Of a stretch of DNA of 64,000 nucleotides, positions 33,607-42,815 are shown piece after piece. The stretch is from assembly GCF_900102185.1 (NCBI RefSeq), contig NZ_LT629690.1, forward strand, positions 2,418,001 through 2,482,000, in the 5' to 3' direction. Position numbers and translations under genes: made by a program. Positions within the stretch are counted from its first letter, which is position 1. Each line of letters opens with the position of its first letter. The notes beneath the pieces are model-generated. The model had not been told where the DNA came from, ran no database searches, and saw only the letters and a program-made list of their open reading frames with translations. The stretch comes from Terriglobus roseus. GTDB taxonomy: Bacteria; Acidobacteriota; Terriglobia; Terriglobales; Acidobacteriaceae.

Positions 33607-34904
33607 GCTGCCTCTTTCTTCGGCTGCAGAATGCCCAGTTCCTCGTACCGCGCACGCATCTCCACCCGCATCGCGCCTGTCTGTGACCAGAACCAAGCGC
33701 CCGCCAGCAGCACGCACACACCACTGAATAGCAACGTATGTGGAGCGCCTATCCGGTGCGCAAGTGCACCTGCGAGCAGGCTTCCAAACGGCGTCATACC
33801 GATGAAGGCCATCGTATAGAAACTCATCACACGGCCACGCTTTTCTTCTGGCGCGAGAGTCTGAATGATCGTATTGCTGCCTGCAAGTCCCGTCATCATT
33901 CCCAGGCCCATGAACGCCATCGCAATCACGGAGAGTACTGGCCAATGAGACAAGCCAAACACGATGATCGCGACTCCAAACAGCGCACCGCCCTGCTGAA
34001 TCCTCTTCAACAAACCAAGCGCATTCTTACGCGATGCAAGCTGAATAGCGCCCGCGAGTGCACCAGTTGCACTCGCGGTGGTCAGCAGGCCAAGCATGTG
34101 TGGCCCACCATGCAGTACCTGCGCCGCAAACAGCGGCAGCAGGGCCATCTGCGACATGCCCATCAGACTTGTAATCGCGAACAGGAGAAGGATATTGCGT
34201 ATCGGGATAAAGCGCGTGACATATCCCCAGCCTTCGCTTAGCTGTGCTGCCATGGAAGGCCGATAGTGATCCCCCGGCGCGTCTGGCGTAATCCGCATCA
34301 TCAGCAATGACGCAATCACAGCAAGATAAGACACACCATCGATGGCAAAACACCATCCCTCCCCCATGCGTGCAATGACGACCGCAGCAACGGAAGGCCC
34401 TACAAGGCGGGCCACATTTACCGTGGATGAGTTCAGCGCAATTGCATTGCTCAGGTCTTCCTTATCGGGCACCATCTTTGTCACAAACGATTGCCGAGCA
34501 GGCATATCGAATGCATCAATCAATCCCTGCAACGCCGCCAACGCAATGATCTCGTTGATGGTGATGATGCCTGCCAGCGTCAGCGCAGCCAACGCCAGCG
34601 ACTGCCCGGCTGCGGCTACCTGCGTCATCACCAGCAGTTTGCGGCGATCCATGCGGTCCACCCACACACCCGCAAACGGCGACAGCGCGAATGTAAGAAT
34701 CTGCCCGGCAAATCCAACTAAGCCCAACAGAAAGGCAGAATGCGTGAGCCGATAGGTAAGCCATGACAACGCTAAGCGCGTCATCCATGTACCCATCAGC
34801 GAGATGCACTGGCCAGAAAGATACAGCCGATAGTTGCGGTGTCGCAACGCGCGCGTTGTATGCGCGAACGGGCTCATCGATGGCTTCTTATGCGTCTCTT
34901 CTGT
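33603..34904 (-). CDS. MFS exporter (EntS/DHA3-like)
   Basis: This protein of about 430 residues has a dozen hydrophobic segments. The family-typical opening LRHRNYRLYLSGQCISLMG and the loop motif GVWVDRMDRRKLLVMTQ are seen, as in the MFS_3 group of exporters (enterobactin and drug exporters). The start is uncertain: TTG at 34904 (GGGA seven bases upstream) gives a short polar leader; ATG at 34877 begins MSPFAHTTRALRHRNY; a TTG at 34949 would overlap the upstream gene. The 3' end overlaps tag as ATGA. The substrate is unknown. Confidence 0.85.
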   Translation of the reverse strand, partial: TEETHKKPSMSPFAHTTRALRHRNYRLYLSGQCISLMGTWMTRLALSWLTYRLTHSAFLLGLVGFAGQILTFALSPFAGVWVDRMDRRKLLVMTQVAAAGQSLALAALTLAGIITINEIIALAALQGLIDAFDMPARQSFVTKMVPDKEDLSNAIALNSSTVNVARLVGPSVAAVVIARMGEGWCFAIDGVSYLAVIASLLMMRITPDAPGDHYRPSMAAQLSEGWGYVTRFIPIRNILLLFAITSLMGMSQMALLPLFAAQVLHGGPHMLGLLTTASATGALAGAIQLASRKNALGLLKRIQQGGALFGVAIIVFGLSHWPVLSVIAMAFMGLGMMTGLAGSNTIIQTLAPEEKRGRVMSFYTMAFIGMTPFGSLLAGALAHRIGAPHTLLFSGVCVLLAGAWFWSQTGAMRVEMRARYEELGILQPKKEAA

Positions 34905-34911
34905 CAACGAA

Positions 34912-36066
34912 TCATCCCAACAAGGAAAGCGAGCGTTCCAGATCTTCAATTAAATCGGAAGGCTCTTCAAGTCCTATGTTCAGACGAACAATACGGCCAT
35001 GATGATTCGCGTCGATGCGCGTCAGTGTGGGATATGCCATGACAAGACTGTTCACACCACCCCAGCTCCAACCAATCTTGAACAGCTCTAAACGATCGAC
35101 AAACGCATTCACCTGATCCGGCGAATAGCGCGGCGAAAACAGCATCGAGAACACACTTGCAGATCCCGTAAAGTCTCGCTTCCAGATCTCATGTCCCGGG
35201 CAAGAAGGCAGCGCAGGATGCAGCACCACATCAATCTCGCTGCGCTCCGTAAGCCACTTCGCAATCTCCAACGTGGAACGCTCCATCTTCTCCAACCGTA
35301 CTACGAGCGTCTGCAAACCACGCAGCGCAAGCGAGCATTCATCAGGCGAAACGCTTAAGCCAAGCATCCGTCGCGTGGCACCCACACGCTCATAACCATC
35401 TTCGGTTGCCACTGAAACAGAACCAAGCAACAGATCGCTATGGCCGCCGACATACTTCGTTAGTGCCTGCACACTCACGTCCACGCCATGCGCAAACGCA
35501 TCGAACAACACGCCCGCGGCATAGGTGTTATCGATCGCCACCACAACACCACGCGCGTGCGCTGCGGCAACAATTGCGGGCACATCCTGTACTTCCATCG
35601 TGATGGAGCCTGGGCTCTCGCACCAGATCAACGTCGTGTTGTCGCGGATCAACGATGCAATGCCGCCGCCAATCGTGGCGTCATAAAGCTCCGCCTCCAC
35701 GCCATAGCGGCCCAGCAGATTCCTCGCCGCTTCCACGTTTGGCCCATACGCCTGCACGGGAATCAGGATGTGATCACCTGCCTTTGTAAAAGCCAAATCG
35801 ACCAGTGCAATGGCCGACATTCCACTGGGAGCCAGAAATGTATGCCGCGCACCCTCCATCGCAGCGATGCGTGCCGCTAGTTCCATCGCGGTGGGCGTGC
35901 CATAAATGCCGTAGGAATAGCCAATCTCACTCTGCCGCCAACCATCGCGTATACCTTCCATCGAAGGAAACACAACCGTCGATCCGCGATGCGTCGCAGA
36001 GGCAAGTGATTCAAAGTTTTCGGGAAGCTCGGGCTTCGCGTGCAGCAAACGGGTACGCCAATCCAT
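34912..36066 (-). CDS. metC: Cys/Met metabolism PLP enzyme, cystathionine beta-lyase type
   Basis: The 384-residue fold I PLP enzyme has the internal aldimine Lys204 in ALTKYVGGHSDLLLGSV, SPGSITMEVQDVPAI, and the cofactor Asp in VAIDNTYAAG. The LxSPGS and YxGGHSD patterns fit cystathionine beta-lyase (homocysteine from cystathionine) better than gamma-synthase. Related lyases cannot be excluded. The next gene on the strand starts within a few bases of its stop. The ribosome-binding site is weak. Confidence 0.87.
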   Translation of the reverse strand: MDWRTRLLHAKPELPENFESLASATHRGSTVVFPSMEGIRDGWRQSEIGYSYGIYGTPTAMELAARIAAMEGARHTFLAPSGMSAIALVDLAFTKAGDHILIPVQAYGPNVEAARNLLGRYGVEAELYDATIGGGIASLIRDNTTLIWCESPGSITMEVQDVPAIVAAAHARGVVVAIDNTYAAGVLFDAFAHGVDVSVQALTKYVGGHSDLLLGSVSVATEDGYERVGATRRMLGLSVSPDECSLALRGLQTLVVRLEKMERSTLEIAKWLTERSEIDVVLHPALPSCPGHEIWKRDFTGSASVFSMLFSPRYSPDQVNAFVDRLELFKIGWSWGGVNSLVMAYPTLTRIDANHHGRIVRLNIGLEEPSDLIEDLERSLSLLG

Positions 36067-36165
36067 ACATCAAGCCTATCGAATACGTGGTCACCGCGCA
36101 GAAAAGCGAATTACACAGCAAGAAACGGAGTGTGGCGATGCGGCCCTGCCGAGCATGATGACAAC

Positions 36166-36819
36166 ATGCACATCGCCGTGGAACCATCGATTCTTTACAT
36201 TGGAACGCCAATCGTCCTCGTCAGCACGCGCAATGCGGACGGTTCAAACAATCTTGCGCCCATGTCCTCCGCGTGGTGGCTGGGGTGGAACTGCATGCTA
36301 GGTTTAGGGGCAAAGGGGCACACCGCACAAAACCTACTGCGCGAGCGGGAATGCGTTCTGAACCTTCCGTCCGACGCCATGGTGGGCCATGTGGACCGGC
36401 TGGCCAAGCTGACCGGATCTGATCCCGTACCACCCCATAAACAGTCCATGGGCTACCGGCACTATAAGGACAAATTCGGTATCAGCGGCCTCACTGAGCA
36501 GGCTTCTGAAAGCGTCAACTCCCCTCGCGTGGCAGAGTGCCCTCTTCAGATGGAAGCCGTTCTGGAGCAGGTCCACGACTTCGGCCACCGTCCCGACAAA
36601 GCGCCTGGAGCGCTCGCATTCGAGGTTCGCATCGTCCGGATGCACGCACATCCGTCGCTGCTGGTTCCTGGTCGAGACAACCACATCGATCCCGATCGCT
36701 GGCGCCCGCTCATGATGAGTTTCTGCCGCTTTTATGGCCTATCCGGCGAACTTTCAAACTCTACCCTGGCCAGCATTCCGGAAGAATCGTACCGGCCAGT
36801 CCCACACATGAAACGATAG
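36166..36819 (+). CDS. Flavin reductase-like, FMN-binding domain protein
   Basis: This 217-residue protein resembles the flavin reductase-like split-barrel family: TPIVLVSTRNADGSNNLAPM, then SAWWLGWNCMLGLG, then the conserved RECVLNLPSDAMVGHVDRLA. Such proteins bind FMN and act as flavin reductases or of unknown role. The ATG at 36166 has no strong ribosome site. It lies 14 bases upstream of ada on the same strand, so it could be part of the alkylation-response unit. Confidence 0.82.
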   Translation: MHIAVEPSILYIGTPIVLVSTRNADGSNNLAPMSSAWWLGWNCMLGLGAKGHTAQNLLRERECVLNLPSDAMVGHVDRLAKLTGSDPVPPHKQSMGYRHYKDKFGISGLTEQASESVNSPRVAECPLQMEAVLEQVHDFGHRPDKAPGALAFEVRIVRMHAHPSLLVPGRDNHIDPDRWRPLMMSFCRFYGLSGELSNSTLASIPEESYRPVPHMKR

Positions 36820-36833
36820 AAAGGAAGGCGCAC

Positions 36834-37937
36834 ATGAAACGGAAAGTAGCCAACACGAAAGCATCCCCGGAGGAAGCGCAATCCATCCTTAGCGACGCCC
36901 GCTGGGACGCGATTGTCCGCCGGGATCGCCAGGCCGACGGAGCATTCGTTTATTCCGTACGCAGCACAGGTGTCTTCTGCCGTCCGGGCTGCTCCTCTCG
37001 AACGCCTCGACCTGAAAACGTCAGCTTTCACGCGAACGCGCAGGACGCCATACGCGCAGGGTTCCGACCCTGCCAGCGCTGTAAGCCAAACCAGAATGCA
37101 GATCCATCTACGGAAGCCGTCGCCACCCTATGCCGCGTAATTGAGAACACAATTGCGGCAGGTGATCCAGCACCGCAACTCGAGGACTTGGCAAAGCAAG
37201 TTGGTCTCAGCCAGTTTTATCTGCACCGCCAGTTCCGTGCAGCCACCGGGCTAACACCTAAGCAATATGCAACCGCCTGCCGCGCGAAACAGCTGCAGAA
37301 GAACCTGAAAGGAAGCGCTACCGTGACCGACACCATCTACGAAACCGGCTTCAATTCCTCCAGCCGCTTCTATCAGGCAGCCGCAAACACGCTTGGCATG
37401 ACACCCACGCAGTTCCGCAAAGGCGGCCTGAACACTGACATCACATACGCTATTGGTCCATCCACTTTGGGAATGGTGCTGGTAGCGCGCAGCCCTCGTG
37501 GCATCTGCGCCATTCTCATGGGCGACGCGGAGGAAACGCTTCTCGACGATCTACAGCAACGCTTTCCTCAGGCGACGCTATTGCCGGGTGATGCTGATTT
37601 TTCAGAAACGCTGGAAAAGGTTGTGGCATGGACAGAGCGGCCGCGCAACAACCACATTAACCTACCGCTGGATATCCGCGGCACAGCCTTCCAGCAACGT
37701 GTCTGGCAAGCACTGCAAGCGATTCCAGCAGGTGAAACAGCAAGCTACGCAGAGATCGCACAACGCATCGGCAATCCACGCTCCGTACGCGCTGTGGCGC
37801 AGGCATGCGCCTCCAACGCGCTAGCAGTCGCAATTCCCTGCCATCGTGTGGTCAAGAGCGACGGCGCACTCTCCGGCTATCGCTGGGGTGTCGATCGCAA
37901 AAAAGAGCTGCTCAGACGTGAGCAGCTCAGTCACTAA
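36834..37937 (+). CDS. ada: Ada-type bifunctional regulator/DNA methyltransferase
   Basis: This 367-residue protein both senses and repairs alkylated DNA. The N-terminal zinc domain has Cys49, Cys53, Cys80 and Cys83, matching the Cys38/42/69/72 spacing of E. coli Ada; the first is the methylphosphotriester acceptor. An AraC-type DNA-binding domain follows (LEDLAKQVGLSQFYLHRQFR). The C-terminal O6-methylguanine methyltransferase carries the acceptor Cys in AIPCHRVV. The ATG at 36834 follows AAAGGAAGGCGCAC. It should activate itself and alkylation-repair genes; tag is nearby on the other strand. Confidence 0.93.
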   Translation: MKRKVANTKASPEEAQSILSDARWDAIVRRDRQADGAFVYSVRSTGVFCRPGCSSRTPRPENVSFHANAQDAIRAGFRPCQRCKPNQNADPSTEAVATLCRVIENTIAAGDPAPQLEDLAKQVGLSQFYLHRQFRAATGLTPKQYATACRAKQLQKNLKGSATVTDTIYETGFNSSSRFYQAAANTLGMTPTQFRKGGLNTDITYAIGPSTLGMVLVARSPRGICAILMGDAEETLLDDLQQRFPQATLLPGDADFSETLEKVVAWTERPRNNHINLPLDIRGTAFQQRVWQALQAIPAGETASYAEIAQRIGNPRSVRAVAQACASNALAVAIPCHRVVKSDGALSGYRWGVDRKKELLRREQLSH

Positions 37938-37950
37938 CAAGCTGAAGCGC

Positions 37951-39099
37951 TTAAACGCTGATAACGAACGTATCTTCAGTGCGCGTCACGCGGTTGTACA
38001 GCGTGTCGCGTTCCACTGGTTCACGTCCGGCTTCGCGGATCAGACGTTCGAGCTCAGCGCGACGCATGCCCTGCGGCGTGGTTGCGCCAGCCTCGTGATA
38101 GATACGCTCTTCCACTACCGTACCGTCGATATCATCAGCACCAAAGCGCAGCGAGATCTGCGCCATCTTCGGCGTCACCATCTGCCAATAGCTCTTGATG
38201 TGCGAGAAGTTATCCAGCAGCAAACGGCCAACGGCAATCTGCCGCATATCGTCAAAGCCGGTCGTCTTCGGCAGGTGTCCCAGCACCGTGTTTTCGGGAT
38301 GAAACGCCAGAGGAATAAACGTCTGGAATCCGCCTGTACGATCCTGCACTTCGCGCAGCTTCAGGATGTGATCCACGCGGTCTTCTTCGTTCTCCACATG
38401 GCCGTAGAGCATCGTAGCGTTCGAACGAAGACCGGCGTTGTGTACCATCTCCGCTGTCTCCAGCCACTCGCTACCATCAATCTTGTGGTCGCAGATGATG
38501 TGACGCACGCGATCCGCAAAAATCTCGGCGCCACCACCGGGGCACGAATCCACACCGGCTTCCTTCATCTTCACCAGCGTGTCAGGAATGGAAAGCTTTG
38601 CGCGCTTCGCGAGGAAGGCGACTTCCACCATGGTGAACGCCTTGATGTGAACCTTCGGGAAGCGTTCCTTCAGGCCCTTCACCAGATCAAGGAAGTATTC
38701 AAACGGCAGGTCGGGATGCAAACCACCCACGATGTGAAATTCGGTGACCGCTTCGCTGTATCCCTTGCCCGCACTCTCCCATGCTTCCTCGAGTGCCATG
38801 GTGTATGTGCCGGCCTCGCCCTTCTTGCGCGCAAAGGCGCACAGACGGCAGGTAGCCACGCACACATTCGTCGGATTGATGTGGCGATTCACATTGAAGT
38901 ACGTCAGATCGCCGTGCATGCGCTCGCGCACCAGATTCGCAAGCCAACCCACGGCCAGAATGTCAGGCGACCGGTACAGCGTCAGCCCATCGTCCGCAGT
39001 CAAACGCTGCTGTGCCAGCACCTTTTCGGCAATGGGCCATAGTGCGGCATCGTCAGTCTGAAACTCGTGGCGGGGACGGCCAGTGGGCGATTCGGTCAT
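37951..39099 (-). CDS. mqnE: Aminofutalosine synthase (radical SAM)
   Basis: This radical SAM enzyme forms aminodeoxyfutalosine in the futalosine route to menaquinone. The 382 residues have the cluster motif CVATCRLC (Cys80, Cys84, Cys87). The contexts RHINPTNVC, EFHIVGGLHPDLPFEYFLDL, SCPGGGAEIFADRVR and SNATMLYGHVE fit MqnE rather than CofH or MqnC. The gene is convergent with ada, with only 13 bases between them. It indicates that the organism uses the futalosine pathway; a UbiD-family gene at the other end of the window could serve a later step. Confidence 0.92.
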   Translation of the reverse strand: MTESPTGRPRHEFQTDDAALWPIAEKVLAQQRLTADDGLTLYRSPDILAVGWLANLVRERMHGDLTYFNVNRHINPTNVCVATCRLCAFARKKGEAGTYTMALEEAWESAGKGYSEAVTEFHIVGGLHPDLPFEYFLDLVKGLKERFPKVHIKAFTMVEVAFLAKRAKLSIPDTLVKMKEAGVDSCPGGGAEIFADRVRHIICDHKIDGSEWLETAEMVHNAGLRSNATMLYGHVENEEDRVDHILKLREVQDRTGGFQTFIPLAFHPENTVLGHLPKTTGFDDMRQIAVGRLLLDNFSHIKSYWQMVTPKMAQISLRFGADDIDGTVVEERIYHEAGATTPQGMRRAELERLIREAGREPVERDTLYNRVTRTEDTFVISV

Positions 39100-39170
39100 A
39101 ACTCTAGTGTATTCCTCGCACCCAAACTTCGTAATAGAAACTCACTCCAAAGCGTCTGGTGTGGGGAGCA

Positions 39171-39878
39171 TTACCCCTTCTTTTCCGGATACTTCGCTCG
39201 TACCATGCGCAGGAAATCGTCCAGCCGCTGGCCGCGTTTCTGAATAAACACTCGGTCTGTAACCACCTCACCATGAATGCGATCCATGCGGAAGGTGCGG
39301 AAGTCATTGCGTAGCTCACACCATGCCGCAAGAGTCCAAAAGCCGCTCCAGAATGCGAGCGCCAGCGGTCGGACCGAACGATACTCCGCCTGCGAAGTCT
39401 CTTCGCCGAGCCGGGTGTACCAAAACTCAACGACAGTCTTCCCCCGGCATGCTCGATGCAATAAATCGAGCAGGCGGCGATGCTCTTTGCTCATTGCAAA
39501 GGGCGAGGCATACAACGCAATAGAATCGAGATGTTCGCTCAGTTCCGGCGGCAATACCGCCTCAATACGAGCGAGCGCATTCTTCGCCGCAACGAACGAC
39601 TCTTCCCCGCCCCAGGCCTGCACCAGGCGGGCGCCCACTACCAACGCCGTTAATTCGTCCGCAGTGAACATTAGTGGAGGAAGATCAAACTCGCGCCGCA
39701 GCGTGTAGCCAACGCCTGCTTCGCCCTCAATCGGCTGACCGGCAAGCTGGAGATCGCGAACATCGCGATAGATCGTGCGCTCTGATACCTGAAGCCGCTC
39801 TGCAAGAGCATGAGCAGTCTTCAGGCGACCGGAGCGCAGCAGTTGCACAATGCGAAAGAGACGATCGGCTCGCCTCAT
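39171..39878 (-). CDS. WYL-domain transcriptional regulator (YafY-like)
   Basis: This 235-residue regulator has an N-terminal helix-turn-helix (TAHALAERLQVSERTIYRDV) and a C-terminal WYL domain (VEFWYTRLGEETSQAEYRSV, then RPLALAFWSGFWTLAAWCEL ending FRTFRMDRI). WYL regulators respond to small molecules or nucleic acids. It lies 21 bases downstream of a VOC-family gene on the same strand, and the two may form an operon. Its target is unknown. Confidence 0.88.
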   Translation of the reverse strand: MRRADRLFRIVQLLRSGRLKTAHALAERLQVSERTIYRDVRDLQLAGQPIEGEAGVGYTLRREFDLPPLMFTADELTALVVGARLVQAWGGEESFVAAKNALARIEAVLPPELSEHLDSIALYASPFAMSKEHRRLLDLLHRACRGKTVVEFWYTRLGEETSQAEYRSVRPLALAFWSGFWTLAAWCELRNDFRTFRMDRIHGEVVTDRVFIQKRGQRLDDFLRMVRAKYPEKKG

Positions 39879-39899
39879 CGCACGTTACCTGGCATCGAG

Positions 39900-40274
39900 T
39901 TAGAAACGAGTACTGTGCAAACCAACGTGATTTCCTTCTGAATCGATCAGGCATGCAAAGAAGCCAAAGCCACCTGGAATCTCCGTACGAGGAACAGTGA
40001 TCTTCGCGCCCAGCCCTTCCGCGCGTTTCACGCTAACGTCCAGCTTGCCATCTGCATTCAAAAAGACCAGCGCTCCATCAGCGGAAGGCTTACTAGCCTC
40101 GCGATATGTAAGGCATCCACTAACACCCTCTTCGCCGCGCGGAAATACCTTGCTGGCCTCGCCGTACGGGATCAACTGTACGTCCAGCACGCTCTCATAA
40201 AACTTCGTGGCGCGTTCTAGGTCCGCCGTGGGAATTTCGAACCAGGTAATCGCATTGTTCGTGAACTTGCTCAT
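39900..40274 (-). CDS. VOC-family (glyoxalase-like) protein
   Basis: The 124-residue protein has the VOC fold: TWFEIPTADLERATKFYESV, then GVSGCLTYREASKPSADGAL, and at the end GGFGFFACLIDSEGNHVGLH. The residues where metal-binding His and Glu usually lie are partly present. Many such proteins are uncharacterised. It starts MSKFTNNAITWFEIP with GAGGAGAAAATGTC upstream. It probably shares a transcript with the WYL regulator. Confidence 0.82.
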   Translation of the reverse strand: MSKFTNNAITWFEIPTADLERATKFYESVLDVQLIPYGEASKVFPRGEEGVSGCLTYREASKPSADGALVFLNADGKLDVSVKRAEGLGAKITVPRTEIPGGFGFFACLIDSEGNHVGLHSTRF

Positions 40275-40395
40275 GACATTTTCTCCTCAGGGTCAGGATC
40301 ATGTGTTCGCTGACCACGAGCCCAAGGTAAGAAAACGCTCCTGCCACCATTGTGTCAGGAGGATGTCAGCAGAAGAAGATTTTCTTTCTGAAACA

Positions 40396-40425
40396 GAACA
40401 GGGAGGACAAGCGTCCTCCCTGTTC
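40396..40425 (-). terminator. Strong hairpin terminator of the Asp-box protein gene
   Basis: GAACAGGGAGGAC (40396-40408), loop AAGC, GTCCTCCCTGTTC (40413-40425), a perfect 13-bp stem 24 bases after the minus-strand stop at 40449. Confidence 0.85.
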
Positions 40426-40448
40426 TTACTGCTGTTGTCTTACTCCGA

Positions 40449-42515
40449 TTAGCGACGCTGGGCTTCCAACGGCTTCTCTGGCGAGTCGACCATCCGAGGC
40501 GCCAGTACGATGCCGTCAAATGGAGTAATACCGATCAGGTGATCGCCTACAGCTCGCGTCGTACGCAACGGCCAACCTGCATCCTGGTAGGTGACCTTCA
40601 TGTTGTTTGTGTTCACCGAAAAGACCAGCGTGCTGGGACGGTTCGCTGTCACAAGAACACGCTTGCTCTCACTGTCATAGTGAATGCCCGACACATTCGG
40701 TACATAAAGTCCCTTTTGCGTATGCCACGAGCTTCCATCATTCTCAGACAGCCAGACACCTTCACGACCACCCACCCAGACGCGACCGCCATCATCCACA
40801 GCGGCTGCGGTCAGATATGTCAATTCCGTCGGAGCCTGGATCACATGGAAGTTCGCACCGCTGTCAGTGGAAATCGCGATCTTATGCAGATCAGCCACCA
40901 CGACGCGTGCTCCTTCAGACTTCACAATGCGCCAGGGTTCTCCCGTTGCAGTGCGAATATGGTTCCAGGTCAGACCGTTGTCCGTAGAGTTCAGCAGGCC
41001 TTCTTCCGTCGCTGCAAACACGGTATTCCCATTCACTGCAAATGCAAATACACCGGAGTTCGCTTCCTGAGGAGGCGTGTTGTGCGGAGGTGCAATCCGT
41101 GGCGGCTTGCTACGTGCACGAGCTGCTGCTGAAGCTGCGGCAGCCTTTCCCGCGCGCGTTTTGGATGTTGGTGCTGCCGCCTTCTTCTGCGCATCCGGAT
41201 CAGGCAACGGAGGTAACGCGAGCGTCAGACCAGAGGTCTTCCAAACGTTTCCATCCCAACGCATGATGCCGTGCCGAGTTCCGGCCAGCATGGTTCCGTC
41301 CGGAGCCTGTACGAGCGAGAAGACGTCGGAACCGTTCAAACCAGCGCTCTTCTGTACCCACGAAAGACCGCCATCCTGGCTTTCAAATACACCACCGGCC
41401 ATCTTGTCGTTGATCACACCGACATAGACGTGAGCCGGATTCTTGCGATCCTGCGCGACGGCTGTGATCTGCCTCTGCGTGAATCCGGTATTCGCCGGCG
41501 CAAAGGTCTGACCGCCGTCGTTTGAAATCAAGACACCGGTACGATCGGTAGCCAACAGCACGCGATTGCTGTTTTGCGGGTCTATGCTCACGTCGTTGAT
41601 GATCCAGCTGGGATCGCCATAACGTGCGAAGGTGTGGCCAGCGTCCGTGGTTCTCCACAGACCTTCCGTCGTTCCAGCAAACACGGTGTTGGGGCTCTTC
41701 GAGTCTTCCATCAACACACGCGTACGCCGCGCCGTGGACGGGATGCCCTGCACCTTCACGTACTTCATGCCCTGATCATTCGAGCGATAGATGCCCGAGC
41801 ATGCCGAGAGATATACGTTCGATGGATTGGTCGGGTCCACGATGATGGAGAACACATCGGAGTCATCGATGATGCCCTCCTTCATGTTCTGCCACGTTGC
41901 ACCACCATCAGACGTGCGCCACGGCAGATGCCATGTTCCGGCGTACATCCGGTTCGGGTCCTTGGGATCAAATGCGACGGATTCTACTTCGTGAATTTCG
42001 CGGCTACCCGGAGGGCTGATCAGTTTCCAGTGATCGCCGCCATCTTCGCTGCGAAATACACCTTCCTGCACGGTTCCAATGAGCATCAACTTCGGGTTCG
42101 AAGGCGAAACAGTCATGGAGCGGATGGACTTGCCCTTCATGTCTGCATTTTCGGTCCACGTCTTACCAGCATCGTTGCTGACATAGAGGCCACCATCAGC
42201 ACTGCTGAGAACCCATCCTGCAGCTAGAACGCGATTGGCATTCGTTGGATCGACGATCAGGTTGTCAAACACCAGGTCGTCGCGCTTACCAACGTCGGCC
42301 AGAAACTTCCAGGTATTGCCACCGTCATGTGTGTCGTAAACCGTCCCACTCACCGTTCCAAGGTAGATGTGGTTGTGGTCATGCGGATCCTGGGCAAACG
42401 CTCGCGCGTCCCCTCCGTACGGGCCGTAAGGCAGCCATTTGGACTGCGCCGTGGCAAGGGAGAGGAAGGAGGCGGACAAGGCGAGAGGGGCACAAAGGCG
42501 AAAAAGAGACTTCAT
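40449..42515 (-). CDS. Exported Asp-box (BNR/sortilin-like) beta-propeller protein
   Basis: The 688-residue protein has a signal peptide (MKSLFRLCAPLALSASFLSL, cut near ATAQ). It carries at least eleven Asp-box repeats of the S-x-D-x-G-x-x-W type spread along the chain: THDGGNTW, SNDAGKTW, SEDGGDHW, TSDGGATW, SNDQGMKY, TTDAGHTF, SNDGGQTF, SQDGGLSW, STDNGLTW, STDSGANF and ENDGSSW. The first eight and the last three are split by an Ala/Lys/Arg/Pro-rich linker of about 55 residues (roughly 440-495) that looks disordered. This suggests one or two propellers. Such proteins resemble sortilin or photosystem II assembly factor folds. No catalytic residues are evident, so a binding role is inferred. 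Confidence 0.83.
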   Translation of the reverse strand: MKSLFRLCAPLALSASFLSLATAQSKWLPYGPYGGDARAFAQDPHDHNHIYLGTVSGTVYDTHDGGNTWKFLADVGKRDDLVFDNLIVDPTNANRVLAAGWVLSSADGGLYVSNDAGKTWTENADMKGKSIRSMTVSPSNPKLMLIGTVQEGVFRSEDGGDHWKLISPPGSREIHEVESVAFDPKDPNRMYAGTWHLPWRTSDGGATWQNMKEGIIDDSDVFSIIVDPTNPSNVYLSACSGIYRSNDQGMKYVKVQGIPSTARRTRVLMEDSKSPNTVFAGTTEGLWRTTDAGHTFARYGDPSWIINDVSIDPQNSNRVLLATDRTGVLISNDGGQTFAPANTGFTQRQITAVAQDRKNPAHVYVGVINDKMAGGVFESQDGGLSWVQKSAGLNGSDVFSLVQAPDGTMLAGTRHGIMRWDGNVWKTSGLTLALPPLPDPDAQKKAAAPTSKTRAGKAAAASAAARARSKPPRIAPPHNTPPQEANSGVFAFAVNGNTVFAATEEGLLNSTDNGLTWNHIRTATGEPWRIVKSEGARVVVADLHKIAISTDSGANFHVIQAPTELTYLTAAAVDDGGRVWVGGREGVWLSENDGSSWHTQKGLYVPNVSGIHYDSESKRVLVTANRPSTLVFSVNTNNMKVTYQDAGWPLRTTRAVGDHLIGITPFDGIVLAPRMVDSPEKPLEAQRR

Positions 42516-42771
42516 TGTTTTCCTATACGAATGAACCTATGACAATTCTAGTTGCCTAACCAGTAAACAGATCCCTCTGGGGTATCTCCTGAGCTAATGT
42601 CATTTACTACCAAGTATCGGAAGTTGCGCCATGTCAAAAAATGGCTACTAATAACGTCCTGAAACGAAGATGTCAAACTGGAACCCTTTACCGATAAGAA
42701 GTGGAATGAATCACTTCGTGAGACGGTCATTTGAAGGTTGCCGTGGTTCGGAAATTCCGAGCACAAAAGCA
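42516..42771. other. Gap of about 256 bases upstream of the Asp-box protein gene
   Basis: This AT-richer stretch should hold the promoter of the minus-strand Asp-box gene. No ORF here looks like a gene and I could not assign convincing -35/-10 boxes. Confidence 0.4.
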
Positions 42772-42799
42772 GAAGGGCTGGCCTCACGGCCAGCCCTTC
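42772..42799 (-). terminator. Rho-independent terminator of the OmpA-like gene
   Basis: GAAGGGCTGGCC (42772-42783), loop TCAC, GGCCAGCCCTTC (42788-42799), a 12-bp stem. On the minus strand TGCTTTTG follows. Confidence 0.88.
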
Positions 42800-42815
42800 T
42801 GGGTTTAGATAAGGA

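Noticed and set aside
38308-38320. GGAATAAACG match
   Set aside because: Inside mqnE coding sequence; no second box.
40207-40452. 81-residue plus-strand frame
   Set aside because: Overlaps the VOC start antisense and runs through a terminator hairpin; looks like a shadow.
42548-42787. 79-residue minus-strand frame in the gap before the Asp-box gene
   Set aside because: Runs through the OmpA-like gene terminator and has no coding signature.
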